A stretch of DNA of 64,000 bases from Dastarcus helophoroides (GCA_028583605.1 CM053329.1:18825955-18889954); one strand, 5' to 3'. Positions 1-12,640 are shown, counted from the first letter of the stretch. Numbers and translations are program-made. Notes: generated from the letters alone by a model not told the origin.

Positions 1-1983
1 TTAAATTCAAGTAAAACTTTGGACACTTATTTTACGATGGTTTTCTTATAATTGCTCAAAAACTACTGTTGCTAAAAAATCGAACTCAAGCTTCAAAAAG
101 TAGAAACTTGGGGTTTTAATCTACTTTGATTTAGTTTTCTCTACGGCCATTTTATTCTGAAATAGAACCTTTTGAAACCATCTAAGAATTTCTGTGTTTT
201 ATAACCCTTAATTCCTGTAAAATTGTACATTAAGCACATAAATACATGCGTTTGGAAAAACTCGATTATTATTATTATTAGATGAGTCATAATCCCCTAA
301 ACAAGATGCCGCAAGATACCGCAAATGCCAAATTAAGTAAACCAAGTGGCGCCAATGTTGAAATTTTTGGTGAATGCGCCGGATTTTTTCAATATTTTTA
401 AAATACTTTTTTCTTTCTGGAAATATTAAATGTTTCAGGAAGCCTTACCATCGATTCAATACATTTTTGGAATAATTCGCTAAAAGAATGATACAACGAA
501 GCGGAAATTTCACTGCAACATACGAAGAAAGATATATTCAATTACGTTTGACTTGGTTGCGGCTTTAACCTCTGGCGTGGGTTTATTCCACAAGTTATCT
601 CATTTTTAACCACATGCAGTACCAATGCGGCAATATTTTTCGCCGTGGCCTAAGGACGATAAACAAAATGGGCAGATAAATCTCAAGGTGGTTCATTTGT
701 TGGTGGCAGGCTGGTAGATTGCGTGCGAAGAGATAGTTTATGTTCTCGCATCGGCAATAACTTAAACCTTTTGCATATAAACATTACCAGGTAGCGAAAC
801 TGCCGGTTTAATGCGCATTTATGGAATTTATTTCATAACTTCGGAATATATACTCCCCATCGTAGACATTCTTAGTGGTCGTTAGATTTTTCAGTTGCTT
901 TCAAAATAATGCGCGAGCTTTCGGATTTATTAAAATTGAAACTAGCATGAAAGAGGGAAAAATAAATATGACTAAAAGATGTCGGGGATGACAAATTTCG
1001 TGCCTAACTCCCACGGGTGCAAAGGTTACAAGGATAAATTTATGGTTGTGTTGTGGTTGATATCGTATCCGCTATAGCCTTATCATTCGAGCCAATGATA
1101 GATTTAGAAAGTCGAGACGATTTACGATCTTCTTCCTGATGTAAATTCCTTTCAAGTGACTTGTAAAAATTCTGTAGATTAAAACAGTCCTGTGAGAAAA
1201 GATAAGTGCACGTTCCTATAAAATATCACCGGTGCGTCCGCTGGGACACAGCTCATTAATTACAGGACAATCTTATATATAGCTGGACACCTATACGAGT
1301 TCACGAATGATAGAAGCAAGGGAAACGTGAATTTAAGCTTGACAAGTTCGACGATTGACGAATAGATTACCTCAAGTACTTACAAGAACATTCTGGGAAT
1401 ATTTCGAATTTTGCAACGCTCCGAACTGCTTCCATAAGAAATAGATTTAAAATAATTTAACCAAAAAGAGAAAACAACTTTGACACAATGAAAATACTGA
1501 AATCCTGCTATGAGAAAGAATTAGGTTACGGTTTTCAGAGAAAAATAGTAAGAGTAGCAGGTCCTAGTTTAATAAAAAATAAGATAAAATAGCAAGGCCC
1601 CCAAAATGTCCGCAATTCTATTACACACATCGTGATTTATACGATCGATAGCGACGTATTCCATCAGATTTATTGACGGTTATGATGGATATATGAGACA
1701 TATTTGACAAACATTTAGTTGCGTGCATTGACAGTAATAAATATAAAATAATCGATTTATTTATCTGCTGACCAATCAAAAGGTTTTAATTAAATTTTAT
1801 TGAAATTCAAACAAATTAACCATCAATAGATTAATTATTAATTAATAATAGGTGAGATTTGTTGATGTTGATGATGAGTTTATTCAAGTAGGTATGTCGA
1901 TTGCTGTTAATAACATATAACAATAAAAAGTAACATTTCTGAAATTAAGGTCCAAATTCCGAGAAAGAAAACTTTGTAAATTT
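1..1983. other. single-copy AT-rich non-coding stretch
   Basis: I find no repeat family, long open frame or splice-bounded frame here. Composition is more complex than the repeat regions to the right, with mixed stretches of moderate GC around positions 300-1400, so it may be unique intergenic or intronic DNA. A short (ATT)5 microsatellite lies at 265-280. Function unknown. Confidence 0.5.
265..280. repeat. (ATT)5 microsatellite
   Basis: Five perfect ATT units plus one base in otherwise non-repetitive sequence. Confidence 0.85.
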
Positions 1984-2231
1984 TTGGTGGAACGGACTGG
2001 TCCTTGGTTATCTTTAATAATTGAAATACAAATCTTGTCCCTTGAAACCAACCAGGATTAAAAAACACAACAACGGTTGCTCTAACACGTTTCGATAGCC
2101 AAAGTATCATCTGCAGAGAGATTAGATGTTAATATCTCTTTGAAGATGATAGCTTGGCTATCGAAACGCGTTATTGTGTTTTTTAGTCTTTCTTGGTTTC
2201 AGGGGACAAAATTTGTATAGTTAACTTGAAA
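1984..2231. mobile_element. fold-back module, inverted pair of arms
   Basis: The left arm (1984-2122) reads on the minus strand and the right arm (2132-2231) on the plus strand, so the two face away from a short centre. Each arm, read outward, has the order: CTCTGAAGATGATAG-type hairpin, CGAAAC, AGAGCAACC, TTGTGTTTTTTAATC, TTGGTTTCAGGGGACAAG, and in the longer left arm GGACCAGTCCGTTCCACC. The same module recurs at about 6.5, 11.1, 12.3, 13.7, 22.6, 23.6, 24.4 and 25.1 kb. No protein frame is present, so it is a non-autonomous or terminal-repeat unit. Inverted terminal repeats and a CUGAAGA...GAAA core are known for Penelope-like elements; that assignment is inference. Confidence 0.6.
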
Positions 2232-2639
2232 TTTTGACCCCAAACTCAAAACCAGAAAATAATACAAACTTTGAAGGTTACTTTTTCGACTATTTTTTGT
2301 TTTCAAATTATTAAAATTTCGCCATTAGAACGAAAATTCAAAATAATATCCAAACTTAAATAAAAAACCAAAGTTAAGCTGACAATTTCGAGCTTGTTTT
2401 AAAATTAAACCTGAACATGTAACTCTTCAAATTTTAAGAACAAAACGTTTTGAGAATCAGAATTAATCCCCATCGTTATTTAGGTTAAAATTGCGATAAA
2501 AAATTTACAAATCGAACTTTTAACCTTTTTCCAGATGCTTTGAGATTTAAACTTAAAAATACTAAGTTGAGGCGAAAATGTTGAGGCCAGGTTCTTAATT
2601 TTGACAATAATATAGCAATTCCGACAAAAATTATATTTA

Positions 2640-3610
2640 CTTTTCATGAAAAAATGTCAACATCTAAAATTGAATCTTGAAATTAGAAGCTAAACCTTGA
2701 AATTTAAAGCTGAATATTGAAATTTAAAATCGAACCTTGGAATTTAAAGTTGAACTTTGAAATTTAAAGTTGGGCTTTGAAATTTAAAGTTGAGCTTTGA
2801 AATTTAAAGTTGAGCTTTGAAATTTAAAGTTGAATCTTGAAATTTTAAGTTGAATCTTGAAATTTAAAATTCAAACTTGAAAGTGTAAGCTGAAAATTTG
2901 TCTTTATTTTTTTTAACATTTGTACTTTTAACCCAATATATTTGAAAAGAAATTATAGATTTTCATGATGTGTAACCTTTTATTTCAATTTTTTAGTTCG
3001 TTTCGTTTTTGTTTTCCATAAAAAAATGTCGAAATTTAAAATTGCAACTTGAAATTAAAAGCTGAACCTCCAAATTTAAAGTTGAATCTTGAAATTTAAA
3101 GTTGAACCTTGGAATTTAAAGTTAAAATTTGAAACTGTAGATGGAAAATTTGTTTCTAATTTTTTTCTAATATTTGTACTTTTAAACTAACATTTCTGAA
3201 AGAAATTTATAGATTTTTATAATATGCAATTTTGTCATTCAAATTGTTTAATTCGTCTCGTATTTTTTTATGAAAAGATGTCGAAATTTAAATTTTTAAC
3301 TTGAAACTGAAAGTTGAACTTTGAAATTTAAAGTTGAACCTTAAAATTTAAAGTTGAACTTTCAAATTTAAAGCTGAACCTTAAAATTTAAAGTTGAACC
3401 TTGAAATTTAAAGTTGAACGATGAAATTTAAAGTTCAAACTTGAAATTGTGGATGGAAAAATTTGTTTCTAATTTTTTCTAATATTTGTACTTTTAAACC
3501 AAAATTTCTGAAAAGAATTTATAGATTTTCATGATATATAATTGTTTTATTCAAATTTTTTAGTTCGTCTCATATTTTTTTATGAAAAGATGTCGAAATT
3601 TAAAATTGCT
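2640..3610. repeat. 20-bp tandem repeat array in three blocks
   Basis: The unit is close to AATTTAAAGTTGAGCTTTGA. About ten copies lie at 2674-2884, about four at 3036-3136 and about eight at 3286-3450. Each block is followed by a similar spacer holding TTTGTACTTTTAA and ATAGATTTTCATGAT-type text and the next block starts after ATGAAAAGATGTCGAAA-like sequence, so the short repeat sits inside a longer unit of roughly 250-370 bp. A 20-bp period cannot keep one reading frame. Non-coding minisatellite. Confidence 0.8.
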
Positions 3611-6460
3611 ACTTAATGCATGCAATAGTAACAAAATAGACAATTCGTTCAATTACCCGATTCATTGCAACGACTCTAGTTACCAGGCGGTTTTCGTAAT
3701 TTAATCAAGAGCCAAACCTAACATAAGTTTCTGTCTTTTATGCCTGAAACCCATTAATCGATAGCCGGCGAGGACGTTTTTACAGCCGGGGCGATTTCGA
3801 ACCGTTAAAATGGCCAATCCGATAGTGTTAATACCAGCTTGAAATACGAGTCCAATTAAAATAAACAGCGATTGTTAATTTAAACTGCCAAGAGGTGAAT
3901 TAATATTTAATAAGTGATGTCAATGGCGGGGTTAAATGCTACTTAACGGACGCAATTACTTCGCGATAATGAGATACGTGGCTACCGACTAATATCAGGT
4001 TGTTGCTGATCATTATTTACTTTACTTGGATGCTGTTTCCTTAGAACGAGAACCAGATGGAGACATTTTAATATTTAACAGAGAGTAATGCAGGTAAGTG
4101 GTTGACAAGCAGCCTTGCAGACTGCCGACAGAAGTGAAAATCTAAAACTGATGATATTTTTCCTGGAGTTATTGAATATAAAGTAATTTAATTGTTCTGA
4201 AAGTAACCTAAAATGTTTATATATTTTTATATCTTGAGGATATATACCTAAAATTTTATATTACTTAACATGCAACTCAGGTGACAGGCGACTAGTAGTA
4301 GATGGCCTTGATCCGGGCCGAATCTTTCCATTTATCCATCGTGATATTATCCATGTGTTCATCACAATTTAATCTCTCCTTTTATAACAGCAACAATATA
4401 CTCTGCTATTTCATATTTTACAGGAAATAACTGGGTCACAAAAGCACAAAAGTCATAATATTTAACTGTGAGTGTTGTAATGTTCCTTAAAACTAAATAT
4501 TTAATGAAGATTTTAAGAAATGTCATTAAAAATATAACAGCGTCGCCACACGCTCAGACTAATGTTGCTTATTCTTTATTACTGTCCGGAGTTGTTCACA
4601 ATGAATATTTGAAATTATGTGCATCGTGTGAAGCATATCTTTGTTACGTACAAAATTGAAAATCCTTATTTACCTCTATTTACACAGGGGATAAAATTTT
4701 TTATGGAAGTTCGTTGTTTTTGAAGCTATAAATGTGAAAAGTAGTATTTGTATTTCTATTTATAAATAAAAGTTGATTACATATATCAGGATTTTTGGAA
4801 ACGCGTCCCCTCAGGGGGTAAAATTTATTTAGTAAAATTCAAAGAGTGACTAACGGGCAATACGTACCCTGAATCGATGAATAGAAAAGCATACAATTTT
4901 ACCCAGGAGTTCCTAAAAACCAAAAACACTAAGAAAGGATTTTTTAAAATCCTTTCTTAGAAGAAAGGATTTTTTAAAATCCTTCTCCTAAGGAAGTTAA
5001 ACAGGAGATTAAATTTCGTAATGAATTTCCTCGTTTTCAAGGTTAAAAATATGGAAATTAGTATGCACGTTTTATTTATAAATAAAAGTCAGTTGTCTTA
5101 GGTTTTTAGAAATTCATCCCTCACGAATGTAAAATGAAGGACCAAATATGTCTCTCGTCTTATCAGTATGGTACGGTCGCTGTAAACATTCCCAATAGTC
5201 ACCTGCTTCAATGCTCAAGAGACGTGAATTCCACTGAGTGACTATCGACTGAATATAACGAACCTGACTTGGTGCCTACTTCTGTTGTTGAAAAATTACT
5301 CAGTCATTTGTACGTGCATTGTGCAAAAGCTTAAAAAATCAAAATATATGCAACTGAAGAGTTTTTCAGTACTCCATTGGCGGGGGCGGAATCGATACGG
5401 TGGCTACGTATATTCGGTTTTCGTACCGACGTAATTTCCCGTCAAAACTTCATCTAAAGGACCGGAAATTAAAACAAGAGCGCTTTACATTCGAGAGTGC
5501 ACTCGAAAGTTTTCCCATTCAGGAAATTAATTGAATAAGAAAGTCTATTTCCCAGTTTCGGAGTTTTAAAGGCATTCCTTTATGGTCTCCTCACTCAACG
5601 GCATCCCCTTATTATCCCGGGAACGTTTTCAGGTATCCAAAAGACAAACATAACATCCATTGTGCGAAACGATCAAAAGTTTAATTAACCCGAGAAAGGA
5701 GAACTCTGGAAGAGTAATGAATATTGCTTTTGCGGCGGATGAAAAGAGATAATGCTATCGGTATGAGTTGTGGCCCAAGTCGGCGGGGAGACGTTAGTTA
5801 AATTTATCACTGCAATTTGATGGCGTTGCCCGGCAAAATAAGCAGCCAACTGGGATATACGAACACTGCGGAATAAGCCATTCCAGAGACGTATCGCTCG
5901 AGAAAATGTAAGCACTATAAAATTACGAAAACGGCCCGGTCGGCCCCCATATACGCCCGTTTCGCTTCAGAAAGATGATACCGAAACTGCCTCGACCCAA
6001 ACGAGCTCCATAAACCACTTCGTTACGTTTTGTTTATTAGAAATAGATTTTTTTCGCTCGCGCGCCTCCCCTCGGGTTCGAACTCGGACAGATTTGTTTG
6101 CTCACGTTGACTATTAGTGAAAGCTAGAGGGAATTCCGTTGCATTTGGCATCTTTTTAACAAAAATAATACGTATCGAAGTCAAATTTGTAAGTAATTAC
6201 TTTATTTAATACATTTTCTGTACAGGTGTCTCAGTTATTAATTTCTAGAGAAGAAGAAGAGAGAAAAATGGGTATGACACAAATACTTGACTATTATTAT
6301 GTTTTTTCCAGGCAGATTTACGTCGAAAAAAGTATATTGTATTTTGGTGGAACGGGCTTTTAGGGAATTTAGGGAATTTAGGGAAGAAGATTTAAAATGT
6401 GAGTTTAAAGTCGAACGATTTGGCGTTTAAGTTGAAATGTTACTTCAAAAATTAAACATT
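3611..6460. other. single-copy region with a weak internal duplication
   Basis: Mostly non-repetitive sequence with GC above the window average around 5150-6170. No convincing exon: open frames are short and show no recognisable domain. Positions 4678-4829 and 4998-5133 are diverged direct copies of one another (shared TTTATAAATAAAAGT and a CATCCCTC/GTCCCCTC plus TAAAAT end). Between 6361 and 6387 there are three copies of a TTAGGGAAT-like unit, too few to be telomeric. Confidence 0.45.
4931..4984. repeat. tandem pair of perfect palindromes
   Basis: Positions 4931-4958 form a perfect inverted repeat: arms AAGAAAGGATTTT and AAAATCCTTTCTT around TT. The unit starts again 30 bp later (4961), with the outer right bases changed. 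On RNA this would be a 13-bp stem with a very tight loop. Confidence 0.8.
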
Positions 6461-6464
6461 TCTA

Positions 6465-6652
6465 ATTTAGGTGGAACAGACTGCTTCTTGGTTATCTTCA
6501 AAAATTGAAACACAAATCTTGTTCCCTGAAACCAAGACAGCATCTGAAGATGATAGCTTGGCTATCGAAATGCGTTAGATCAGCCTTTGTTGTGTTTTTT
6601 AATCATTTTTGGTTTCAGGGAACAAGATTTGTATTTCAATTTTTTAGTATAT
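6465..6652. mobile_element. fold-back module, inverted pair of arms
   Basis: The left arm begins at GTGGAACAGACTG on the minus-strand version and the right arm ends at GGGAACAAGATTTGTATTTC. The left arm is truncated before its hairpin, so the two arms meet directly at CTGAAGATGATAGC. Same family as the module at 1984-2231. Confidence 0.6.
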
Positions 6653-7746
6653 TGTATATCTGGTAGTAAAAGCAAAATATTCCCATACGATGGTGTAAAT
6701 TGTGGTCGAGGCGTTGGCCGATTTGATAAATTTGAACTGAAAAATTTTAGAAATTGGAAACCATAAGTTTTTTAATTTGGATTGTTTTGTGAAACTTCTA
6801 TTTTTTTAATAAAAAATATGGTTTTGTTTAGAACTATTACTTATTTTCCCAAAACTCAGACCTTCAATTATTAATTATTAACATTTTGAAATTTTTTTTT
6901 GGAAACCCTCAACTTTCCTTTGCTATCAGTTTTAGTTTCATTACATAAAATGTCGATTCAACTTCGAAATATTGTTGTTTTTTTTTTTTGGAAATTTTCG
7001 CATCAGTTTAAACCTCAATTCAAAATTTTATTCTTGATTTCGAAATTCCAATGTTTTCCCAAAATTTCGAATTTACACATGAAATCAAAATTTTTTTGCG
7101 AAATCACAGGCTTTACATTAGAAATTAGATTTTATTTGTTAATAATTTGGATTTCTGCTACAGCATCTAGAAAATCTTTTCGTTTTTAGAAATCTTAACT
7201 TCTCAAAATTTCAACCCCCAATTTTTTCGAATTTAAACCCCAAGTTGTGAGTTTATGGTAGAATGTTGGCTTTTTTTTGAAAAGTTTTTCAAAAGTTCAG
7301 ACCTAATCCAATTTTATCAGTAATTAAAGATCACAATTTTTATTGTGGATTCGAAACCACTTTTTGGAACTGCTTTATTTTTTCATAATTCCAAATTTCA
7401 ATTTTTATTTAAATTTAAAAGCAAACAATTCAATTCTTTCCGGTAAATTATAAATTTTCCAAGAGTTCGAGCATTTAAAAGTGACGCTTTCAACATTTAG
7501 TTTCTATCCTGAAAATATGAATTGAAAATGTTTGAATTTCAATTTTTTTAAATTAGGTAATATTCAGAGCTCAGGTTATAAATTCTGAATTTTTAATTGA
7601 TAGCTGATTTCGATTTTACTGTCCAAAATTATTTTCTAGAAAATTAAAAAATTGCAGGGAATACCATATTTTTCTCCAATTTCGAATTTCTTCGAATTTT
7701 TCTTATGTTAACATTTTGCTTGGATACGAACTTGGGCCTTAACACT
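6653..7746. other. AT-rich degenerate sequence
   Basis: Composed largely of loosely repeated AAATTTCGAA and TTTTTAAAATT-type strings with no fixed period. No gene is supported; open frames here are phenylalanine/lysine-rich products of base composition. Confidence 0.5.
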
Positions 7747-8793
7747 TCAGTCCACAGTCCATTAGTCCACAGTCCATTAGTCCACAGTCCATTGGTCCAC
7801 AGTCCATTAGTCCACAGTTCATTAGTCCACAGTCCATTAGTCCACAGTCCATTAGTCCACAGTCCATTAGTCCACTAGTCCACTAGTCCACTAGTCTACT
7901 AGTCCACAGTCTACTAGCCCACAATCCATTAGTCCACAGTTCATTAGTCCACAATCCATTAGTCCACAGTCCATTAGTCCACAGTTCATTAGTCCCGAGT
8001 CCATTAGTCCACAGTCCATTAGTCCACAGTCCATTAGTCCACAATCCATTAGTCCCCAGTCCATTAGTCCACAGTCTACTAGTCTACTAGTCTACTAGTC
8101 CACAGTCTACTAGTCCACAGTCCATTAGTCCAGAGTCCATTAGTCCACAATCCATTAGTCCACAGTCCATTAGTCCACAGTCTACTAGTCTACTAGTCTC
8201 CTAATCCACAGTCTACTAGTCCACAGTCCATTAGTCCAGAGTCCATTAGTCCACAATCCATTAGTCCACAGTTCATTAGTCCACAGTTCATTAGTCTACA
8301 GTCCATTAGTCCACAGTCCATTAGTCCAGAGTCCATTAGTCCACAATCCATTAGTCCACAATCCATTAGTCCACAGTCCATTAGTCCACAGTCTACTAGT
8401 CTACTAGTCTACTAGTCCACAGTCTACTAGTCCACAGTCCATTAGTCCAGAGTCCATTAGTCCACAATCCATTAGTCCACAGTCCATTAGTCCACAGTCT
8501 ACTAGTCTACTAGTCCACAGTCTACTAGTCCACAGTCCATTAGTCCAGAGTCCATTAGTCCACAATCCATTAGTCCACAGTTCATTAGTCCACAGTCCAT
8601 TAGTCCACAGTCCATTAGTCCAGAGTCCATTAGTCCACAATCCATTAGTCCACAGTCCATTAGTCCACAGTCTACTAGTCCACAGTTCACTAGTCCACAG
8701 TCCACTAGTTCACAGTCCACTAGTTCACAGTCCATTAGTCCCCAGTCCACTAGTCCACAGTCCACTAGTCCACAGTCCACTAGTCCACAGTCT
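7747..8793. repeat. 15-bp minisatellite, about 70 copies
   Basis: Consensus unit AGTCCACAGTCCATT, continuous for about 1.05 kb. Variant units AGTCCACAGTCTACT and the shortened AGTCTACT recur in a patterned order, so blocks such as CAGAGTCCATT, CACAATCCATT, CACAGTCCATT, CTACTAGTCTACTAG repeat as higher-order units. Because 15 is divisible by three, open frames arise on the minus strand with 5-residue periods (MDCGL, WTNGL); these start and stop with the array and have no flanking exon, so I do not call them genes. Confidence 0.95.
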
Positions 8794-10246
8794 CGAAACT
8801 AGACCATTCGCTACATCAGATTTGCCAAACTGATGACTCTTATTACTAAGAAAACATACCCCAGGTTCCATATTTGTGTATTCAACAAGTTAACAAAATG
8901 AAAGTTAATTAGGTCTAAAATTGACCGAACTATTTACAAGCTGTCTTTGAATTTAACTGGATCAGCAGATCGAAGGAAAGTTGCTAGAAGTTAATAGAAG
9001 GTTGGAGATCTTGAAGATTGCAGGCGTTTAATAAATATGACTTTCTCGTCAATGACAGATAAACATTTTAAAATCATATTCATCCTATTAGCAATAACTT
9101 TCACTGAGTTAGTAATTAACTCCGTTGGTTTGTCAACGAATCAGCTGAATATTGAGGCGTCTCAAGTTACGATATTTTATAACATTTTACGACGCCAGTA
9201 AGTTTCCTCTGAAATTCTTCGCTGTAGTTCATTTACCTGTGTACCCGAACGACCAACTGTATTTTTATATTTTGAGGTCAAACGGCATCGTAAAAATGTC
9301 AGACCTTCAGCGTCGCACTATTTTTAGCTATTGTCATCGAGAAAAAACCCGAAAACGACAAAGGCTTGAAACGTCGCCTTCTCGAAGGCGATGCGGCAGC
9401 ACACAATCAACCCATTTAGTTTCGGTTTATTGCTGGTTATCCCTTTTTGATTGCGACCCCCGCAGGGGACTTTAAAAAAAAACGCATCGACCTTGTTCCG
9501 ATATTATGGCATCTGAAACTATCCGCAAGCGGTCCGATATTCTGACCTCGAAACGGCCGTTTAGGATGGCTTTAACCCGATATTAGGGTTGAGTCTGGCC
9601 ACTTTATAGTGGGACAGTTTCTTGTCGGACTCTTTTGAAGGAAGTCCGTAGTTTATTAAAAATGTTTGGAGAGAAATCGGGAATTTGATGCGGCGATTGA
9701 TAATTCAGCAAGTTGTCGCTGTTTGCGAGTGACCCAAGTGATCAAGTGACCCATTTGGTGTTGACACAATGTAGGTCAGTCAAAAAAGGTAAAATCATTC
9801 AAGAGATCTTCTGTAGCATCTTTAATGGCATCTACGTGCTATCTTGGTCTTGTCTCAGGAAAAGTGTAGACAGAGGGGGTGAGTCAATTATATAAGCTAA
9901 AGCCTTGTAACTCCAAAATGTTTTTGTTAATAACAATGTTCTTGATACAAATGTACCTTACTATACAGAGTCTTGCAGAAGCCTTTAGGCAGAAATAGTT
10001 TGAGGTCCTTTTAAAAGTAAAATCAATGTGAATGAAAACATCAGTCTCAGTTACAATGTTATTAACTTTAAATACATATTCCCAAGGGTTAGCAAAGACA
10101 GAAAATCGAAAAAAAAAATGTATTCAGTCTTTTAAGGGGAAAGAAAATCTGCATTTAGCTTTCTAAAGTGGTTACAAGGAAAACGATAGCAAAACTCCAC
10201 TAACGATTAAATAAAAAATATTTATATAATTATTTCTTCATACACT
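8794..10246. other. single-copy region
   Basis: Non-repetitive, with GC raised at 9120-9640. The longest frame there (9152-9475, plus strand, 107 codons) has no recognisable domain and no clear initiation or splice context, so it is not called. A small hairpin, CGCCTTC-TC-GAAGGCG, lies at 9375-9390. Confidence 0.4.
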
Positions 10247-10556
10247 TGAAACTAATATGAACATAATTACATCTGTTTTACATTTTTGGTTTTATTAGTC
10301 AAATAATCTGCTAAAAAGATAAAGGAATTTCTAAAAAATTAAATATTCTTAAAATCTTATACCAAAATAATTAACCAAGTCTGACACAAATTAAACATTC
10401 AACAATTGAAACTAATATGAATATATTTACATCGATTTTACATTTTTGGTTTCATTAATCAAATAGTCTGTTGAGAAGTTAATGAAAACTCTAAAATATT
10501 CCAAAAATCACATATGAAGGTAACTGACCAGGTCTGACACAAATAAAAACATGGAT
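10247..10556. repeat. 160-bp tandem duplication, two diverged copies
   Basis: Copy 1 is 10247-10406 and copy 2 is 10407-10556. Both open with TGAAACTAATATGAA and contain TTTTACATTTTTGGTTT and GTCTGACACAAAT. Divergence is substantial, so the duplication is old. No coding content. Confidence 0.75.
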
Positions 10557-11015
10557 CCTATCCTAAAAAGTAAATAACTTTACGACGCATTCACAAAATT
10601 AACGTTCAATGCTCAAACAGTCGGATAATTCAATTTTAAAAGTGACGAGTCAAAACGAATCCAAAAATAAAAAACAACAAATCTTTATTTCGATATTGTG
10701 AATTTTTCCCGAATTTTGGTCTTTTAACTACAAAATTTTGGCTACGGTTTTGAATTTTTTAATTTCTGTTCAAACTTTCGATTTTTTTTCTTATAAATAT
10801 GACTTTAAAGTCGAAAGGTCTTTAGCACGTAATTTCGATATTTTCTAAAAATTTCGAATTTATAAACGAGGCTCAAAATTACAATCTAATTTTAAAATTT
10901 CAACTTTTAATTTCGAACGTTTGAATTTAAATTCGAGATTTTTGAAAATCTTATATTAAGGTCCAGAAATTAATTTTAAAATCCAAAAATTTGACGACTT
11001 TAAATATTTAAATTA

Positions 11016-11200
11016 TGAAATGCAAATCTTGTCCCCTGGAACTAAAACAGATTAAAAAATACAAAAAAGGTTGCTCTAACGCGTTTCGATAGCCAAGCTA
11101 CCATATTCAGAGAGATATCTGCAGCGAGTATCTCTCTGAAAATGATAGCTTGGTTATCGAAACGCGTTAGAGCAACTGTTGTATTTTTTAATCATGTCTT
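11016..11200. mobile_element. fold-back module, inverted pair of arms
   Basis: The minus-strand arm runs from AAATGCAAATCTTGTCCCC to the hairpin and AGAGAGATATC near 11110; the plus-strand arm starts at TATCTCTCTGAAAATGATAG near 11130. The centre is short. Same family as 1984-2231. Confidence 0.6.
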
Positions 11201-11835
11201 TTGGTGGAACGGACTGGTCTTTGGTTATCTTCAAAAATTGAAAAACAAAACTTGTCCCCTGAAACCAAGAAAGATTAAAAAATATAACAAAGGTTGCTCT
11301 AACGCATTTCAACAGCCAAGCTATCATCTTTAGAGAGATCCTGTATCTCTCTCACGCGTTAGAGCAACCTTTTATGTGTTTTTTAATCTTTCTTGGTTTC
11401 TTGAAAATTGAAAAACAAAACTTGTCCCCTGAAACCAAGAAAGATTAAAAAATACAACAAAGGTTGCTCTAACGCATTTCAACAGCCAAGCTATCATCTT
11501 TAGAGAGATCCTGTATCTCTCTCACGCGTTAGAGCAACCTTTTATGTGTTTTATAATCTTTCTTGGTTTCTTGAAAATTGAAAAACAAAACTTGTCCCCT
11601 GAAACCAAGAAAGATTAAAAAATACAACAAAGGTTGCTCTAACGCGTTTCAACAGCCAAGCCATCATCTTTAGAGAGATCCTGTATCTCTCTCACGCGTT
11701 AGAGCAACCTTTTATGTGTTTTTTAATCTTTCTTGGTTTCTTGAAAATTGAAAAACAGAACTTGTCCCCTGAAACCAAGAAAGGTTAAAAAATACAATCT
11801 TTGTTGTGTTTTTTAATCTTTTCTGGTTTCAGGGG
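11201..11835. repeat. 170-bp tandem series of near-palindromic units
   Basis: Units begin at 11231, 11401, 11571 and 11741 (last partial), an exact 170-bp period. Each unit is itself a near-palindrome: a left arm GAAACCAAGAAAGATT ... GGTTGCTCTAACGC ... AGAGAGAT faces a right arm ATCTCTC ... GCGTTAGAGCAACC ... AATCTTTCTTGGTTTC. The right arm lacks the GATAGCTTGGCTATC hairpin present in full modules. The units are almost identical, so amplification is recent. The series is built from the fold-back family and is preceded by a unit carrying the outer end GGTGGAACGGACTGGTC. Confidence 0.85.
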
Positions 11836-12640
11836 ATAAGATTTCTATTTCAGTTTTTGAAGACAACCAAGGACCAGTCCCTTCTACCAAACTAAAATAT
11901 GTAACTAAAAAAAAAAAATTGAGTCATAAACTGATGATTTGGAAAGAAAGTAACAATTTCAGAAATAACTCGAACGATTTTTCCCAAATTATTGAAAATT
12001 GTACTTTCAAATGGATTTTTGGAATTTTTTTTTTTGGATTAAAATTTTTTCCAGAATTTTCATTTTGCCAGAATTTTCGTGCCTTTTATTTAATTTATTA
12101 TTTCTCTCTAGATTTCAACAACTTTGTTATTGCAATTTAGGAAAGAAGATCTAAAATATGAGTTTTAAGTCGAACGATTTTTAAGTTAAAATGTTACTTC
12201 AAAAATTAATCATTTCTAATTTAGGTGGAACAGACTGGCGCTTGGTTATCTTCAAAAATTGAAATACAAATCATGCCCCCTGAAACCAGCAAAGATTAAA
12301 AAACAGAACAGAGGTTGCTCTAATGCGTTTCGATAGCCAAGCTATCATCTTCAGAGAGATACTCAGTGTGCCGAGTATCCTAAGTAAACTGAGTTTTTTA
12401 AATTGTCGATTATTGTTTTTTGAAAATTTTGACTATTTGCAATATTTTAATTAAGATTTTTTGAAATTTCTAAATTGTTTCAAAATATCATTTTTTCAAA
12501 ATTCCCAATTCTTTTGAAAATCTTCAGAAAGATTTTCAAAACTCGATATTTTCTCAACACTTCGCCTTTTTTAAATCCAGATTTTTTTTTAAATTTGTCA
12601 TTTTAACAAAATCTAGTCTGACTATTTTAAAAAGTTCGAA
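11799..12640 (+). mobile_element. 840-bp element copy, matches 22340-23197 inverted
   Basis: This segment and the reverse complement of 22340-23197 match throughout. Landmarks in order: AACCAAGGACCAGTCCCTTC, a poly-A run and TGAGTCATAAACTGATGATT, GGAAAGAAAGTAACAATTTC, GCACGAAAA-type text in reverse, a fold-back arm at 12223-12362 (minus-strand reading) and GTCGATTATTGTTTTTTGAA. There is no open frame of note, so it is non-autonomous or unclassified. Orientation sign here is arbitrary. Confidence 0.75.

Noticed and set aside
6070..6090. Possible tRNA T-arm (GGGTTCGAACTC)
   Set aside because: No matching acceptor, D-arm or anticodon arm at the right distance on either strand.
6361..6387. Three TTAGGGAAT-like units, telomere-like
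   Set aside because: Too few, with irregular spacing and no extended TTAGG run.
8193..8780. Long minus-strand frames of MDCGL and WTNGL pentapeptides
   Set aside because: Direct outcome of a 15-bp minisatellite; no flanking exon or domain.
9152..9475. 107-codon plus-strand frame
   Set aside because: No recognisable domain, biased start region and no conservation evidence available; likely chance in higher-GC unique DNA.
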